From Trebouxia sp. TZW2008 (Eukaryota; Chlorophyta; Trebouxiophyceae; Trebouxiales; Trebouxiaceae), in contig BDIU01000193.1 of NCBI GenBank assembly GCA_002118135.1, positions 1-64,000 on the forward strand: a stretch of 64,000 bases of DNA, read 5' to 3'. The position numbers and the translations under genes are program-made. The notes beneath the pieces are model-generated. The model worked only from the letters and a program-made list of their open reading frames with translations, made no database searches and was not told where the DNA came from. This document shows positions 14,061 to 24,037 of the stretch, in pieces; the first letter of the stretch is position 1, and the number at the start of each line of letters is the position of its first letter.

Positions 14061-17000
14061 GAGACTACTCGGCAGCGTGTACAGCAGAAACTTGACTGCC
14101 AGCAGACAGACAGATTTCCTGAGAGGTGACCACTGCATTGCTTCTAGCGCTGTGTCTACGTCGCGGCACACCATCACCAAGCCGGGAATGCTGCAGGTGC
14201 TTGCAGAATCTGTGCGCAAGCAAGAAACACCAACAGGAAATCAGCTGGTGGTTACAAGCGCAGCCAGCCAAGTGAAAACGGCACAGGTGATTGGTACAGC
14301 ATCCCTGCATTTGCCAAATCATGGTGTCCTCTTGGTGCAATGTTGCCTTCATTATCGACTGTGAGGCTCGGCTGCAACGTGCAGGGCATGACCTCAAAGG
14401 CACATCAATACAGCAAACCGTTCCAGTGATCAGTCAACCTGCAGATAAAGCACCAGCACGTGGAAAACAACATGAGGTCAGGCAATGATGCAATTTGTAT
14501 AGACGCATTGTGCAAATGCTGCTGCATATGACAACATAAGACCACCCTAGCAGGTCTCATGATGAGCATATATAGGCTATCAAAACTTTGTTATGCATGT
14601 CTATCTGGCAAGGAGCAAGGAGTTCACACAAGTACATGGGCAAAACATAATGAATCCGACATGGCTTACTGCTGCTGCACAAATAACAAACCGCGCTGTT
14701 GCATGCTGGCTGAATTAGACATTTAACCTGCAAAGCTGAGGGTCAAGTCCATTTCTTTGATGCAACAGGGAAAGTACTTTGATGCCGTGGTCAAAGTCTA
14801 CTGCACGCACAGCGAACCAAACTTCTCTGTACCGTGGCAGCGCAAGCGTCAATACAGCTCGACCAGCAGCGGCTTTATGGTCAAGAATGAGCAAGGACAG
14901 CGCTGCCTGCTGACCAATGCACACTCTGTTTCATACCACTCAAAGGTACAGGTCTTGAAACTCTTAGTCAGTGCGTTTGTAGTAGTCCAGCATTTTCAAG
15001 GACTGGGTTGCTCACAGACAATTAGATGCTGACTGAACGTGCCTAGCAAGGCTAATTTGCCCATGAATGGAATGGGTGAGGAGACAGATTCCAGTTATGC
15101 ACGACATGGTATTATATATATATATCATGCTGCAGCATGACAGTAAGTATTAAATGCATAAACCTGGTCTGGTGTTCGCAACTTCATTGACACTGATATG
15201 CTTTGTGCTGCTGTCTTGCATCATGCAATGGTCAAGGCGTGATTTGCCAGATCATGGGCTAGCTCCAAGACACTACATTCATCAATTTATGCACTGCACA
15301 CGCATGCTAGACAGGCTCAGCAGGCCCAGCTAAGCACATGCTGGGGCAATTTCCTGTCTGCAACTGTTTGGATCTCGTGCTGAATTGAGCCATGTCTGCT
15401 GACTGTGAATAATAATTGCACAGCATTGCCACAAATTAGTCCACACAGGTCATGCAGCCGGGCTGCATAGCTAGACAGAGCTGAAAAGTTATGCTGTGCA
15501 GGTGAAAGTCAAGAGGAGAGGCGATGACCACAAATTTATTGCAAAAGTGCTGGCGATTGGTGTTGAGTGTGACATTGCTCTGTTGACTGTTGAAGATGAA
15601 GAATTCTGGGAGGATGTTAAGCCTCTTGCTTTTGGCCCCTTGCCACGACTGCAGGTAATGATTTGTGAGTTTCGAAAATGCCATCGTCCTATTTGACAGG
15701 CCCTGTGGGAAGGCAGTTTGCTGCTCTTGAATATCTTCCTGAACACGCCTTCATGCATTATGCAGTCTCAACTGTTCACTGCTCCTGGCTAATCCAGGAT
15801 GTATCACCATGTGCATGACTGATTTAAACAGAAAATGTACACATGTAGCACAAAGCCTAACGTCATCACATGCCATGCCGTAATTGAGCAATGCAAGAAT
15901 CCTAACAGCATACTGGTTGCGCATGATGGTCCAGAGCACAGATACGCTCCTCTGGACGATTGTAAAACTTCTGCCAATGCTGGTTGGTTGGACATGTTGG
16001 TCATTTTACGTGTTGAGTATGTGCAGATGAGATTGCTAGCTGTGATGCAATGAAGCGTAGCCATCAAAGCATATTGCTTGCAGGATGCAGTCACAAATTT
16101 ATGGCACAGTGAATAATAATAATAATATAATAATACCAATAAAAATTATTGATGCAGTGCATGAGTGCAGTTGCTGTGCGGTTTGAGGCACCTTTAATGG
16201 ACTGCTCCAGGCAATCGCAGATGGAGTTGCCAGCTGTGATGCCATGAATCATCGCGTGATGCTGCTTGCAGGATGCAGTTACAGATTGATGGCACAGAAC
16301 TGAATGTGCTGATGCAGTAAATTAGCGCAGTTGCAGTGCGGTCTGAGCTGCCTTTCACGGAAGGCTCTAGGCAATTGCAGATGAGTTCGCCAGCTGTGAT
16401 GCAATAGCTCATCACATGATGTTGCTTGCAGGATGCAGTTACAGTTGTGGGCTATCCCATTGGTGGTGACACAATTTCAGTCACTTCGGGTGTGGTGTCT
16501 CGCATTGAGGTGACCACGTATGCTCATGGCAGCACAGACCTCCTCGGCATTCAGATAGATGCTGCAATCAACAGTGGCAACTCAGGTGATGATAATGAAA
16601 GTCAACTACACTTGCTAGCATAGTTTAGTAGCTGTATGTGGCACAAGTGCTGTCTTGCCAGGCAGGCTTGTTTTGAGCGTTACAATAAGGACGTCTGATG
16701 TTTCATTGTCAGATGTCAGACAAAACAATAATATCTGAAGTTCTTGCCAACATCATCAAGGTTGAATCAGTCAACGCTTGGCAGCAATTGACAATGGTAT
16801 GCCAGGTGCTTGCAGACATCAGTTTCTGGTCAGTCAATGCTTGGCAGCAATCAGTACTGGCACATCAGGTGCTTGCAACCATCAGGCTTTGAGTGAATGA
16901 AGCTTGGCAACAGTTGTTGATGGCATATCATGCTTTTGAACACATCACTTGTCACTCAGTCAAAGCTTGGCAGCAACTGACAGGGGCATATCAAACGCTT

Positions 17001-20000
17001 GCAAACATCATCGTTGAATTAGTCAAAGCTTGGCTGCAATTGATTATGGCATGTCAGGTGCTGAAACACACCATGGGGTACTTAGTCAAAGCTTGGCAGC
17101 AATTGTTAACAGCACATCAGGTGTCCGAACTCATCGCTTATCACTGACTCAAAGCTTGGCAGCTATTGACAAAGATCTATCGTGGGCTTGCACACAATTT
17201 TCATTAATGAGTCGAACCCTGGCATCAGATGTCTTGCAGCATGCAAATGTTAGTCTGATGTTATAGTCAGTGATTGACCATACTTTCCAAGTCAGTAGTT
17301 GACGCTTAAAATTCTTGCATATTACACAGTACTGTCAACAGGCTGCTGTATTTTACAGTTTGCGCTGCAGCTCAGTGATCCATACTGTCAAATCTTTTGG
17401 GGTTGAGTACTACATTTGACTCCGGTCTCAAGTGCTCGTTACCTGTTTTGTAATTGCACGCACAGTCATTGACACCGTGTGGCACATATGACCAAGCATG
17501 TGTGCTGACTCAAGCATGTGAACTTCCCCCCCTTCTTTGCCATCATCACAGTTGTACTCAAGGATCATGACTTTGTGCAGGAGGGCCGGTGTTCAATGAG
17601 GTGGGGAACTGTGTTGGCATTGCGTTCCAGGGTTATTCTGCTGATGAAGCAGAGAATATTGGATACGTCATTCCCACCCCTGTCATTGAGCACTTCTTGA
17701 CAGACTTCAGGTATTGTTGCTGTTATTACAACCTCAACTTGTGATTGCTTTGGCTTGTATTTGTTGCTTCCTCTGTTGTTGCAGTGCCAAATGCAGCATG
17801 TGCTTTAGCCTCTCATCAAGTACAGCCCTGACTTCGATTATGCAAGATTCCTGTGCCACACTTAAAAGTCTTTGTTTTTTCACATGCCAGCCAACACGAG
17901 GCAACCTGCACTTAAATTTTTATGTCTCTGGGGCACATTCGTGCGTGTTTTGACTGCACAAAGCTAGGCTGCACAAACTTTGCACCACATGCCATCAATT
18001 GACGCCATCATGCTGCATTCAAACCAGTAATATTTCTCATTGTTGCATGCCTACAATGCAGACGCAAAAGCAAATTCCAGGTTTCCCAGTCCGAGGCGTT
18101 ACATGGCAATGCACAAAATCTGCACCCCTGTGCACCGCCCATATGGTTCACATGCACTGCGACAATTTATCACCCATGCATGCTTTAATCGCAAATGCAC
18201 TGGCAACCCTCCTCACTCATGCATGCTTTGGTCGCAGGCGCAATGGCAAATTCACTGGTTTCCCAGTCATGGGCATCAGTTGGGAATTCATGGATTCTGA
18301 CAAAACTTCACTTTTTCCCCATGAATGGGAACTTGGTGGCAAGGCATGGAGTCTGAATCCTTGCGCACTTCCTATAAACTGCAGATGCAGTGGCAGAATT
18401 TTGACCTGCGCATGCTTTTGGTGCAGACGAAATGGCAAATTCACCGGCTTTCCAGTCATGGGCATCAGGTGGCGGCGCATCAAGTCTGAGCCCTTGCGAC
18501 CTGAGTACAACATTCAGATGCAGTAACAGCATGTTTTGACCCATGCATGCTTTGGTTGCAGGCATAATGGCAAATTCACTAGTCTCTCGACATGGGCATT
18601 AGATGGCGACGCATGCATTCTGGATTCTGAATAAAGCTCACTGGTCTCCCATTGATAGGAACTAGGCGGCAATGCATGGAGTCCAAATCCTTGCGCATTG
18701 CCTATCAGATGCAGCGGGACATTTCCTCACTCATGCATGCCTTGTGTCGCAGGCGCAACGGCAAATTCACCGGCTTCCCTGTCATGGGCATCCGGTGGCA
18801 GCGAATGGAATCTGAGTCGCTACGCACAGCCTACAAGATGAAGAAGGGGCAGAAGGGAATCTTGGTGCGCCATATTCAGCCCACTTATGAAGCTGCCCAG
18901 CATCTGAAAGCAGATGACATCATCATGCGGTTTGATGACACACCAGTGGCTTCTGACGGCACTGTACCCTTCAGGTATGATCTCGTCACTCAAGTGTTAG
19001 TTCATCTGTACAGCATTCATGCAAATTGTATGCAAGACAGGCTGAGCAGGCCCAGCTAGGTATATAGTGGAGCAATCAGCTGTCTGCAAGCATCCAAGTC
19101 CTGTGTTACCCTCAACCATTGATACTGAATACAGAGAAGCATGGCCATCTTGATGCAGCATTTTTGCACCTGGATGTGCACAAATAGGGAACATGGTAGA
19201 TAGCAAGGACACCACGCGATTGAAAGAGCTCAAGCAGAGCAAAGCAAAGTAGTAACTCCACAACATTGAGAACAAGCCCAGAACAGAAACTTTCAGCACA
19301 AGGCAGCTGGGGCATGCAGACAGTAGCCCTTGTGGCTATGAGAATTTGTCTCTTTGACTGTGCAGCAACTGCAATCTGCTCCAGTGTGCTTGTTTGCCTG
19401 AGATAGATACCTGCTGGCACTTGCTGGCTTTTGGTTGCAGCTGTATCTCTAATCAGTTTGCCTTTGACCCGGGCTGCCTCTATACCCCGGAGGGCTACCG
19501 GATACTACCCCGAAAAGATAGGGGTAGTATCTTTTCGGGGTACAAGCTTCGGGTTATAAACAGAGGCTCCCGTTATGACGCCTAACGGCGTAGACTTTTC
19601 TTTTTCTTGCCTTTAGCTCGTTGCTGAAAATGCAGACACAGGAAGCAAACAGCATTCTGCTACTTGACAGGGGTTATGGCTTGCCAGAGCCTTCGCTGAT
19701 TGTGTTGAGTTTCTCTCTGAACATGCAGGGAAAAGGAACAGACAGCCTTCAACTGCTTGACAAGAGTCACATACCTTTGGTTTGCCACTGAAACTGCAGG
19801 AAAAAGGAGAGAATGGCCTTGCACTAAACAGCCTTGAACTAATTGACAATTCATATCGGCTTGCTGGGTTCTTCCTGAGACTGCTGAGTCTTTTCTGAAT
19901 ATGCCAAAAAAAGCAGATAGCCTTATATTACTTGACAATAGTCAAGTATACAGGAGACACTGCAATATTGAATTTTGCTAAATATGTCTTGTGACATGCA

Positions 20001-23000
20001 GGAAAAAGGAGATATAGCCTTCAACTACTTGACAATACCTACTGGCTTGCCAGAGCCTTTGCTTATTGTGCTGAGTCTTTCCTAAACATGCAGAGAAAAG
20101 GAGCGGATAGCCTTCAACTACTTGACAACAGTTAAGTACACAGGAGACAAGGCAAAGCTAGACGTGTGGCGAGATGGAAAGGAGTTGCAGCTGACTGTGC
20201 AGTTGATGCAGCCGCGCATGCTGGTCCCTCCACACCTTGACAACAAAGACCCCTCCTACTTTGTCCTAGCTGGTACGCTTCGATGGCCTACATGCTTGTC
20301 AGTGAAGCTTTTTACCCTGCTTTCTTTTGTGCTGGTGCGCTTGCTAACAAAGACCTCCCCTGCTTTGTCTTAGCTGGTATGCTTCAATGGCCCTGTCAGT
20401 CTCATTTCACATGCTTGTTAGCGAAGCCTTCCATGCTGCTTTCTTCTATGCCAGTTCCTCCACATCTTGACAACAAAGACGCCTCCTACTTTGTCTTAGC
20501 TGGTATGCTTTGACGTCTGTGTCATCCCCATCATGGTCACCATCACTGTCATCACTGCTTGATGCGCAGCTGATGTAGCCAAACATGTTGGTTCCTCCAC
20601 ACCTTGACAACAATGACCCCTCATACTTTGTCTGAGCTAGTATGCTTTGACGTCTTTGTCATCCCCATCATGGTCACCATCACTGTCATCACTGCTTGAT
20701 GCGCAGCTGATGTAGCCAAACATGTTGGTTCCTCCATACCTTGACAACGGTGACCCCTCATACTTTGTCTGAGCTAGTATGCTTTGACGTCTTTGTCATC
20801 CCCATCATGGTCACCATCACTGTCATCACTGCTTGATGCGCAGCTGATGCAGCCAAACATGTTGGTTCCTCCATACCTTGACAACGATGACCCCTCATAC
20901 TTTGTCTGAGCTATTATGCTTTTACGTCTTTGTCATCCCCATCATGGTCACCATCACTGTCATCACTGCTTGATGCGCAGCTGATGTAGCCAAACATGTT
21001 GGTTCCTCCACACCTTGACAACAATGACCCCTCATACTTTGTCTGAGCTAGTATGTTTTGATGTCTTTGTCATCCCCATCATGGTCACCATCACTGTCAT
21101 CACTGCTTGATGCGCAGCTGATGTAGCCAAACATGTTGGCTCCTCCATACCTTGACAACAATGACCCCTCATACTTTGTCTGAGCTAGTATGCTTTGACA
21201 TCTTTGTCATCCCCATCATGGTCACCATCACTGTCATCACTGCTTGGTGCGCGCCAAACATGTTGGTTCCTCCACACCTTGACAACAATGGACCCCTCAT
21301 ACTTTGTCTCAGCTGGTATGCTTTGACGTCTTTGTCTTCTCCATCATGACCACCTTCATTGTCATCATTGCTTGATGCGCAGCATGTACAGCCGCGCATG
21401 CTGATTGCTCCACACCTTGACAACAAAGATCCCTTCTATTTTGTCTTAGCTGATATGTTCAAATGGCCCTGACAGTTATCATGCACATGCTTGTTAGTGA
21501 AGCCTTTCATGCTGTTTTCGTTTATGCTGATTTCCCCACACCCTGACAACAAAGATCCATGCATACCAGCATAGCTTATGTCTTGGTCCTGTCTTGAGTC
21601 ATTATGCATGAAACTGCGCAGGCTTTGTTTTCACAGTCTCTTCGTAGCCCTATCCAATCAGCAAGTGGGTCTCAGACTATTTTGAAGAAGCCCCTGTCAA
21701 GCTACTTGAACCCCTTATGCATGGCTCTTGAAACCACTGCGTATGAAATTGCGCAGATTTTGTGTTCACAGTCTTCTCTGAGCCCTGTTTGATCAGCGAG
21801 TGGGGCTGAGATTATGTTGAAGACGCCCCAGTCAAGCTGGTTGAGCCCTAGATGCATGGCTCTTGAATCACTGTGTGTAAAATTGCGCAGGCTTTGTGTT
21901 CACAGTCTTCTCAGAGCCCTATCTGATCAGCGAGTGGGGCTCAGATTACTTAGAAGATGCTCCAGTTAAGCTAGTTGAGCGCCAAATGCATGGTGAGAGA
22001 ACAAAGCCAGATGAGCAGGTAAGACTTGATGCTGAGCCATTAGTAGTCACAGCAGAAACAATAACAATAACAATGACAGTGATAGTTACTATACATGTAA
22101 TCGTCAGCAATCAAAATTGCAAGCAACGGCACCAAAGGCACAAGTCTGCATTAACACAATGCTTTGTATGCTATGCATGACAAAAGCAAGTACTCAGAGG
22201 TGTAGCGTATAGAACAAGACAGGCTGTTTGGAACATCGTCAGCTCATTGCAACACAACATAGTGATGCTGATGTTTGGAACAGAGTCAGTTCATTGCAAC
22301 ACAACATGGTGATGCTGCTGTTTGGAACGGAGTCAGCTCATTGCAACACAACACAGTGATGCTGCTGTTTGGAACGGAGTCAGCTCATTGCAACAGGACA
22401 TGGTGATGCTGCTGTTTGGAACATCATCAGCTTATTGCAACACAACACAGTGATGCTGCTGTTCGGACTTAGTCAGCTTGTTGCAACACGTCATGGTGAT
22501 GCTGCTGTTTGTGACATAGCCAGCTTACTGCAATATGACATGGAGTTGCTGCTATGCAGGTTGTCATTCTGTGCATGGCGTTAGCATGTGATGCTAATCT
22601 AGGCTATGAAGACTACTGCAACATCCAAATACTCAAGTTCAATGGGGTTCCAGTCAACAACTTGAAACATCTGATCGAGCTGGCAACTATTTGCAATGAA
22701 GAATACATGCGCTTGGATCTGGCCTACAAGGTGCAGTTACTTGCTACATGATCACTATTTTCCTTTCTGAGCAATTGCTTTGAGTGGCTCTGAGTGAGTC
22801 TAAGCCTTCTGAGTGGTCTCAACTGTCGTGAGATCTGAGTGACCTGGTTGAGTTTCTGCATGGCCTGTGTGGTCACTGCCTGCCATGCTTTCTGTGGACA
22901 TTTCTTGTGTTTGCCTTGCCAGCCTGAAAAGCTTGGTTTGGCTTGGATGCTTGACAAGCCACAGCAAGTAAGCCATGAATTGTGGATTTTTGCATGATTG

Positions 23001-23213
23001 CAGGAGGTCATTGTGTTGAAGACATCAATGGTCAGAGAGGCGACACAAGAAATCTTAGATGGGCATGCTATCCCATCTATGGTGTCAAAAGACCTCTTGA
23101 CAGCGTACAAAGATGCAAAAACTGAAAGCGGCCGGCCTGTCCTTGCTCCTAGGCCCAAGTGGCGAAAGCCAGAACCTGAACCCGAATCTGATGACGAATC
23201 TGATGATGACTGA
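14061..23213 (+). CDS. DEG2: DEG2-type chloroplast serine protease (HtrA/DegP family)
   Basis: Core exons join in phase: 14769-14945, 15502-15654, 16432-16585, 17581-17710, 18753-18974, 20094-20272, 21891-22018, 22560-22730 and 23004-23213 (TGA). Probable 5' exons at about 14061-14287 and 14366-14475 are Ser/Arg-rich and could hold a transit peptide; the start codon is not found. Trypsin-like catalytic residues are visible: His in LLTNAHS, Asp in [11 protein letters not shown], Ser in INSGNSGGP (split by an intron). A PDZ region follows ([26 protein letters not shown]), then the DEG2-specific part [18 protein letters not shown] and SKDLLTAY. The tail is acidic ([14 protein letters not shown]). 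In plants DEG2 is an ATP-independent stromal-side thylakoid protease linked to turnover of photodamaged proteins. Its introns are loaded with tandem copies of exon edges, so alternative or defective splicing is possible. Confidence 0.88.
15300..15375. repeat. Dispersed repeat, family C copy 2
   Basis: GCTAGACAGGCTCAGCAGGC followed by CCAGCTAAG and a diverged CAATTTCCTGTCTGCAAC block, matching the copies at 7088 and 19027. It lies in a DEG2 intron. Confidence 0.5.
16020..16450 (+). repeat. Three tandem copies of a DEG2 exon head with acceptor
   Basis: The block GCTGTGATGC-ATGAA...TTGCTTGCAG|GATGCAGTTACA occurs near 16030-16100, 16225-16290 and 16395-16450. Only the last leads into the true exon at 16432. 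Each copy retains a usable-looking TTGCAG acceptor and the first 12 bases of the exon. A short AATAATAATA tract interrupts the first unit. Confidence 0.7.
16630..16690 (-). repeat. Dispersed repeat, family B copy 2 (reverse)
   Basis: Reading the reverse strand gives CGCTCAAAACAAGCCTGCCTGG followed by CACTTGTGCCACA, matching copies at 3590, 33985 and 38700. It lies in a DEG2 intron. Confidence 0.5.
16770..17216 (+). repeat. 63-bp minisatellite, seven units, in a DEG2 intron
   Basis: The word GCTTGG begins at 16776, 16839, 16902, 16965, 17028, 17091 and 17154, an exact 63-base period. Units diverge by substitutions only, as expected of an old array without indels. Because 63 is a multiple of three, one frame stays mostly open and would repeat a 21-residue peptide around KAWQQL-AYQVLANI. 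It is flanked by DEG2 exons at 16585 and 17581, so it is probably intronic. Confidence 0.8.
18055..18752 (+). repeat. Array of partial copies of the DEG2 exon [10 protein letters not shown] with acceptors
   Basis: The true exon starts at 18753 after GTGTCGCAG. Copies of its start with a CAG acceptor begin at 18062, 18238, 18427 and 18562. Additional decayed fragments are near 18183, 18325 and 18660. The copy at 18427 stays open for about 33 codons and reads [15 protein letters not shown] like the true exon. Confidence 0.8.
19027..19115. repeat. Dispersed repeat, family C copy 3
   Basis: GACAGGCTGAGCAGGCCCAGCT, then GAGCAATCAGCTGTCTGCAA, then AGTCCTGTGTTACCCTCAA. This is the same order of blocks as at 7088-7165. 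It lies in a DEG2 intron. Confidence 0.5.
19470..19585. repeat. Foldback element in a DEG2 intron
   Basis: A perfect 15-base inverted repeat (19506-19520 and 19528-19542, arm TACCCCGAAAAGATA) surrounds a 7-base loop. An imperfect outer pair extends it: GCCTCTATA-CCCCG near 19475-19489 against CGGGTTATAAACAGAGGC near 19549-19566. The sequence is more GC-rich than its surroundings, consistent with a small inserted foldback/MITE-like element or structured RNA. Confidence 0.65.
19620..20093 (+). repeat. Six-unit array of the head of the DEG2 exon at 20094
   Basis: The block ATGCAG-GAAAAGGAG...CTTCAACTACTTGACAA recurs with acceptor-like positions near 19629, 19724, 19795, 19901, 19997 and the true site at 20093. 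Spacing is about 70-105 bases. The true exon reads [17 protein letters not shown]. Decayed copies retain parts of it (for example CTTCAACTACTTGACAA at about 20016). Confidence 0.7.
20273..21570 (+). repeat. About ten tandem copies of the tail and donor of the DEG2 exon at 20094-20272
   Basis: The exon tail CACCTTGACAACAAAGACCC...TTTGTC-TAGCTG|GTA-GCTT recurs at about 20340, 20465, 20601, 20739, 20877, 21014, 21152, 21278, 21415 and 21543. In the middle the unit is about 138 bases and nearly identical from copy to copy, and includes an intron-derived block rich in CATCA/TCATC. Most later copies read TTTGTCTGAGCTAGTATGC, so the donor GT context and an in-frame stop have changed relative to the true exon. 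Confidence 0.85.
21604..21890 (+). repeat. Two decoy copies of the DEG2 exon at 21891-22018
   Basis: The acceptor TGCGCAG occurs at 21621, 21756 and 21890 (true), a 134-135 base period. Both upstream copies carry most of the exon (TTTGTGTTCACAGTCTTCTC...GAGTGGG-CTGA/CAGA) with substitutions that introduce stops in the DEG2 frame. Confidence 0.8.
22230..22559 (+). repeat. 47-bp minisatellite, seven units, ending at a DEG2 acceptor
   Basis: The GTCAGC-type word recurs at 22238, 22285, 22332, 22379, 22426, 22472 and 22519. The unit is GTTTGGAACATCGTCAGCTC plus ATTGCAACACAACATGGTGA plus TGCTGCT. The last unit runs into TGCTGCTATGCAG, the acceptor of the exon at 22560, so the array probably arose next to that splice site. 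Confidence 0.8.
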
Positions 23214-24037
23214 AACAGCTTGAGACCTAAATATGGGGTACAGCAGCAATGCGCCATTGACCAATCAGCAGATCAACAAACATTTCGTTGAACGCTGTCC
23301 AATTCCAACCCTGTTCTCATGAATCTAAGCAAATCTGGCTGTGATTTCAGATTGTTGACATTAGCAGTAGGCATGGTGTTGCATGCTGTGCAATTCCAGC
23401 CAACTAATTCCAGCTAGCTGATCAACCAAATGACTGTGCCTGTTGACGTTTGAAAGCTGTTGCAATTGTACACATGTTCTACTGGCAAGCAGTGTCAAGC
23501 GTAAGGCTGTGTGATGTTTGTTGTGTACGCCAGTTCAGTGCTTGCTGAGCTCAACAGCATCACGTGCACTTGAGTGAGAGCACTGCACTTTGCTCAAACT
23601 TGATGCAAGCAGACTCACAGGATCCACAACGAAGTGACCCAACAAGCGAGTGCCAAGCATGCGGGCTACGGCTGTATAAGATGACAAAGCTGTCTGAATC
23701 ACTCCAATTGCCACTTTTGGTGCCGTATTGGCGAGCAACAAAATGCTTGAGCTGCATGGAGCTTGCAAGCACAGCAGCAGCCTGGTACCTTGTTTGCAGA
23801 GACTTCTGATGATGTGTTGCTCTGTGCAGAAGTGCACTCGATCATGAAACAGTGGCTAGCATTACCCCTCACTGAGTCTGGCAGCGAGGATTAAGGCAAT
23901 GCAACATGTTGGACTTAACAAAAGCTGCTGAGCTCGACAGATGGACCAACAAGAGGACACAAATGACAAGACAAAGGTAACGTTTGGGATGCAATCAGTT
24001 TTTGTCTGTCTCATAGCATTGCTCATGTGGTCAGTGC
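23214..24037. other. Convergent gap between DEG2 and the MYND gene; no gene seen
   Basis: One ATG-led fragment on + (23941-23976, MDQQEDTNDKTK before a GTAACG donor) could be a first exon, but nothing downstream continues it. Otherwise no coding pattern. Confidence 0.4.

Noticed and set aside
20449..21430. Regular direct repeats that at first look CRISPR-like
   Set aside because: The whole 138-base unit repeats, with no unique spacers, and it matches the neighbouring DEG2 exon tail in a eukaryotic gene.
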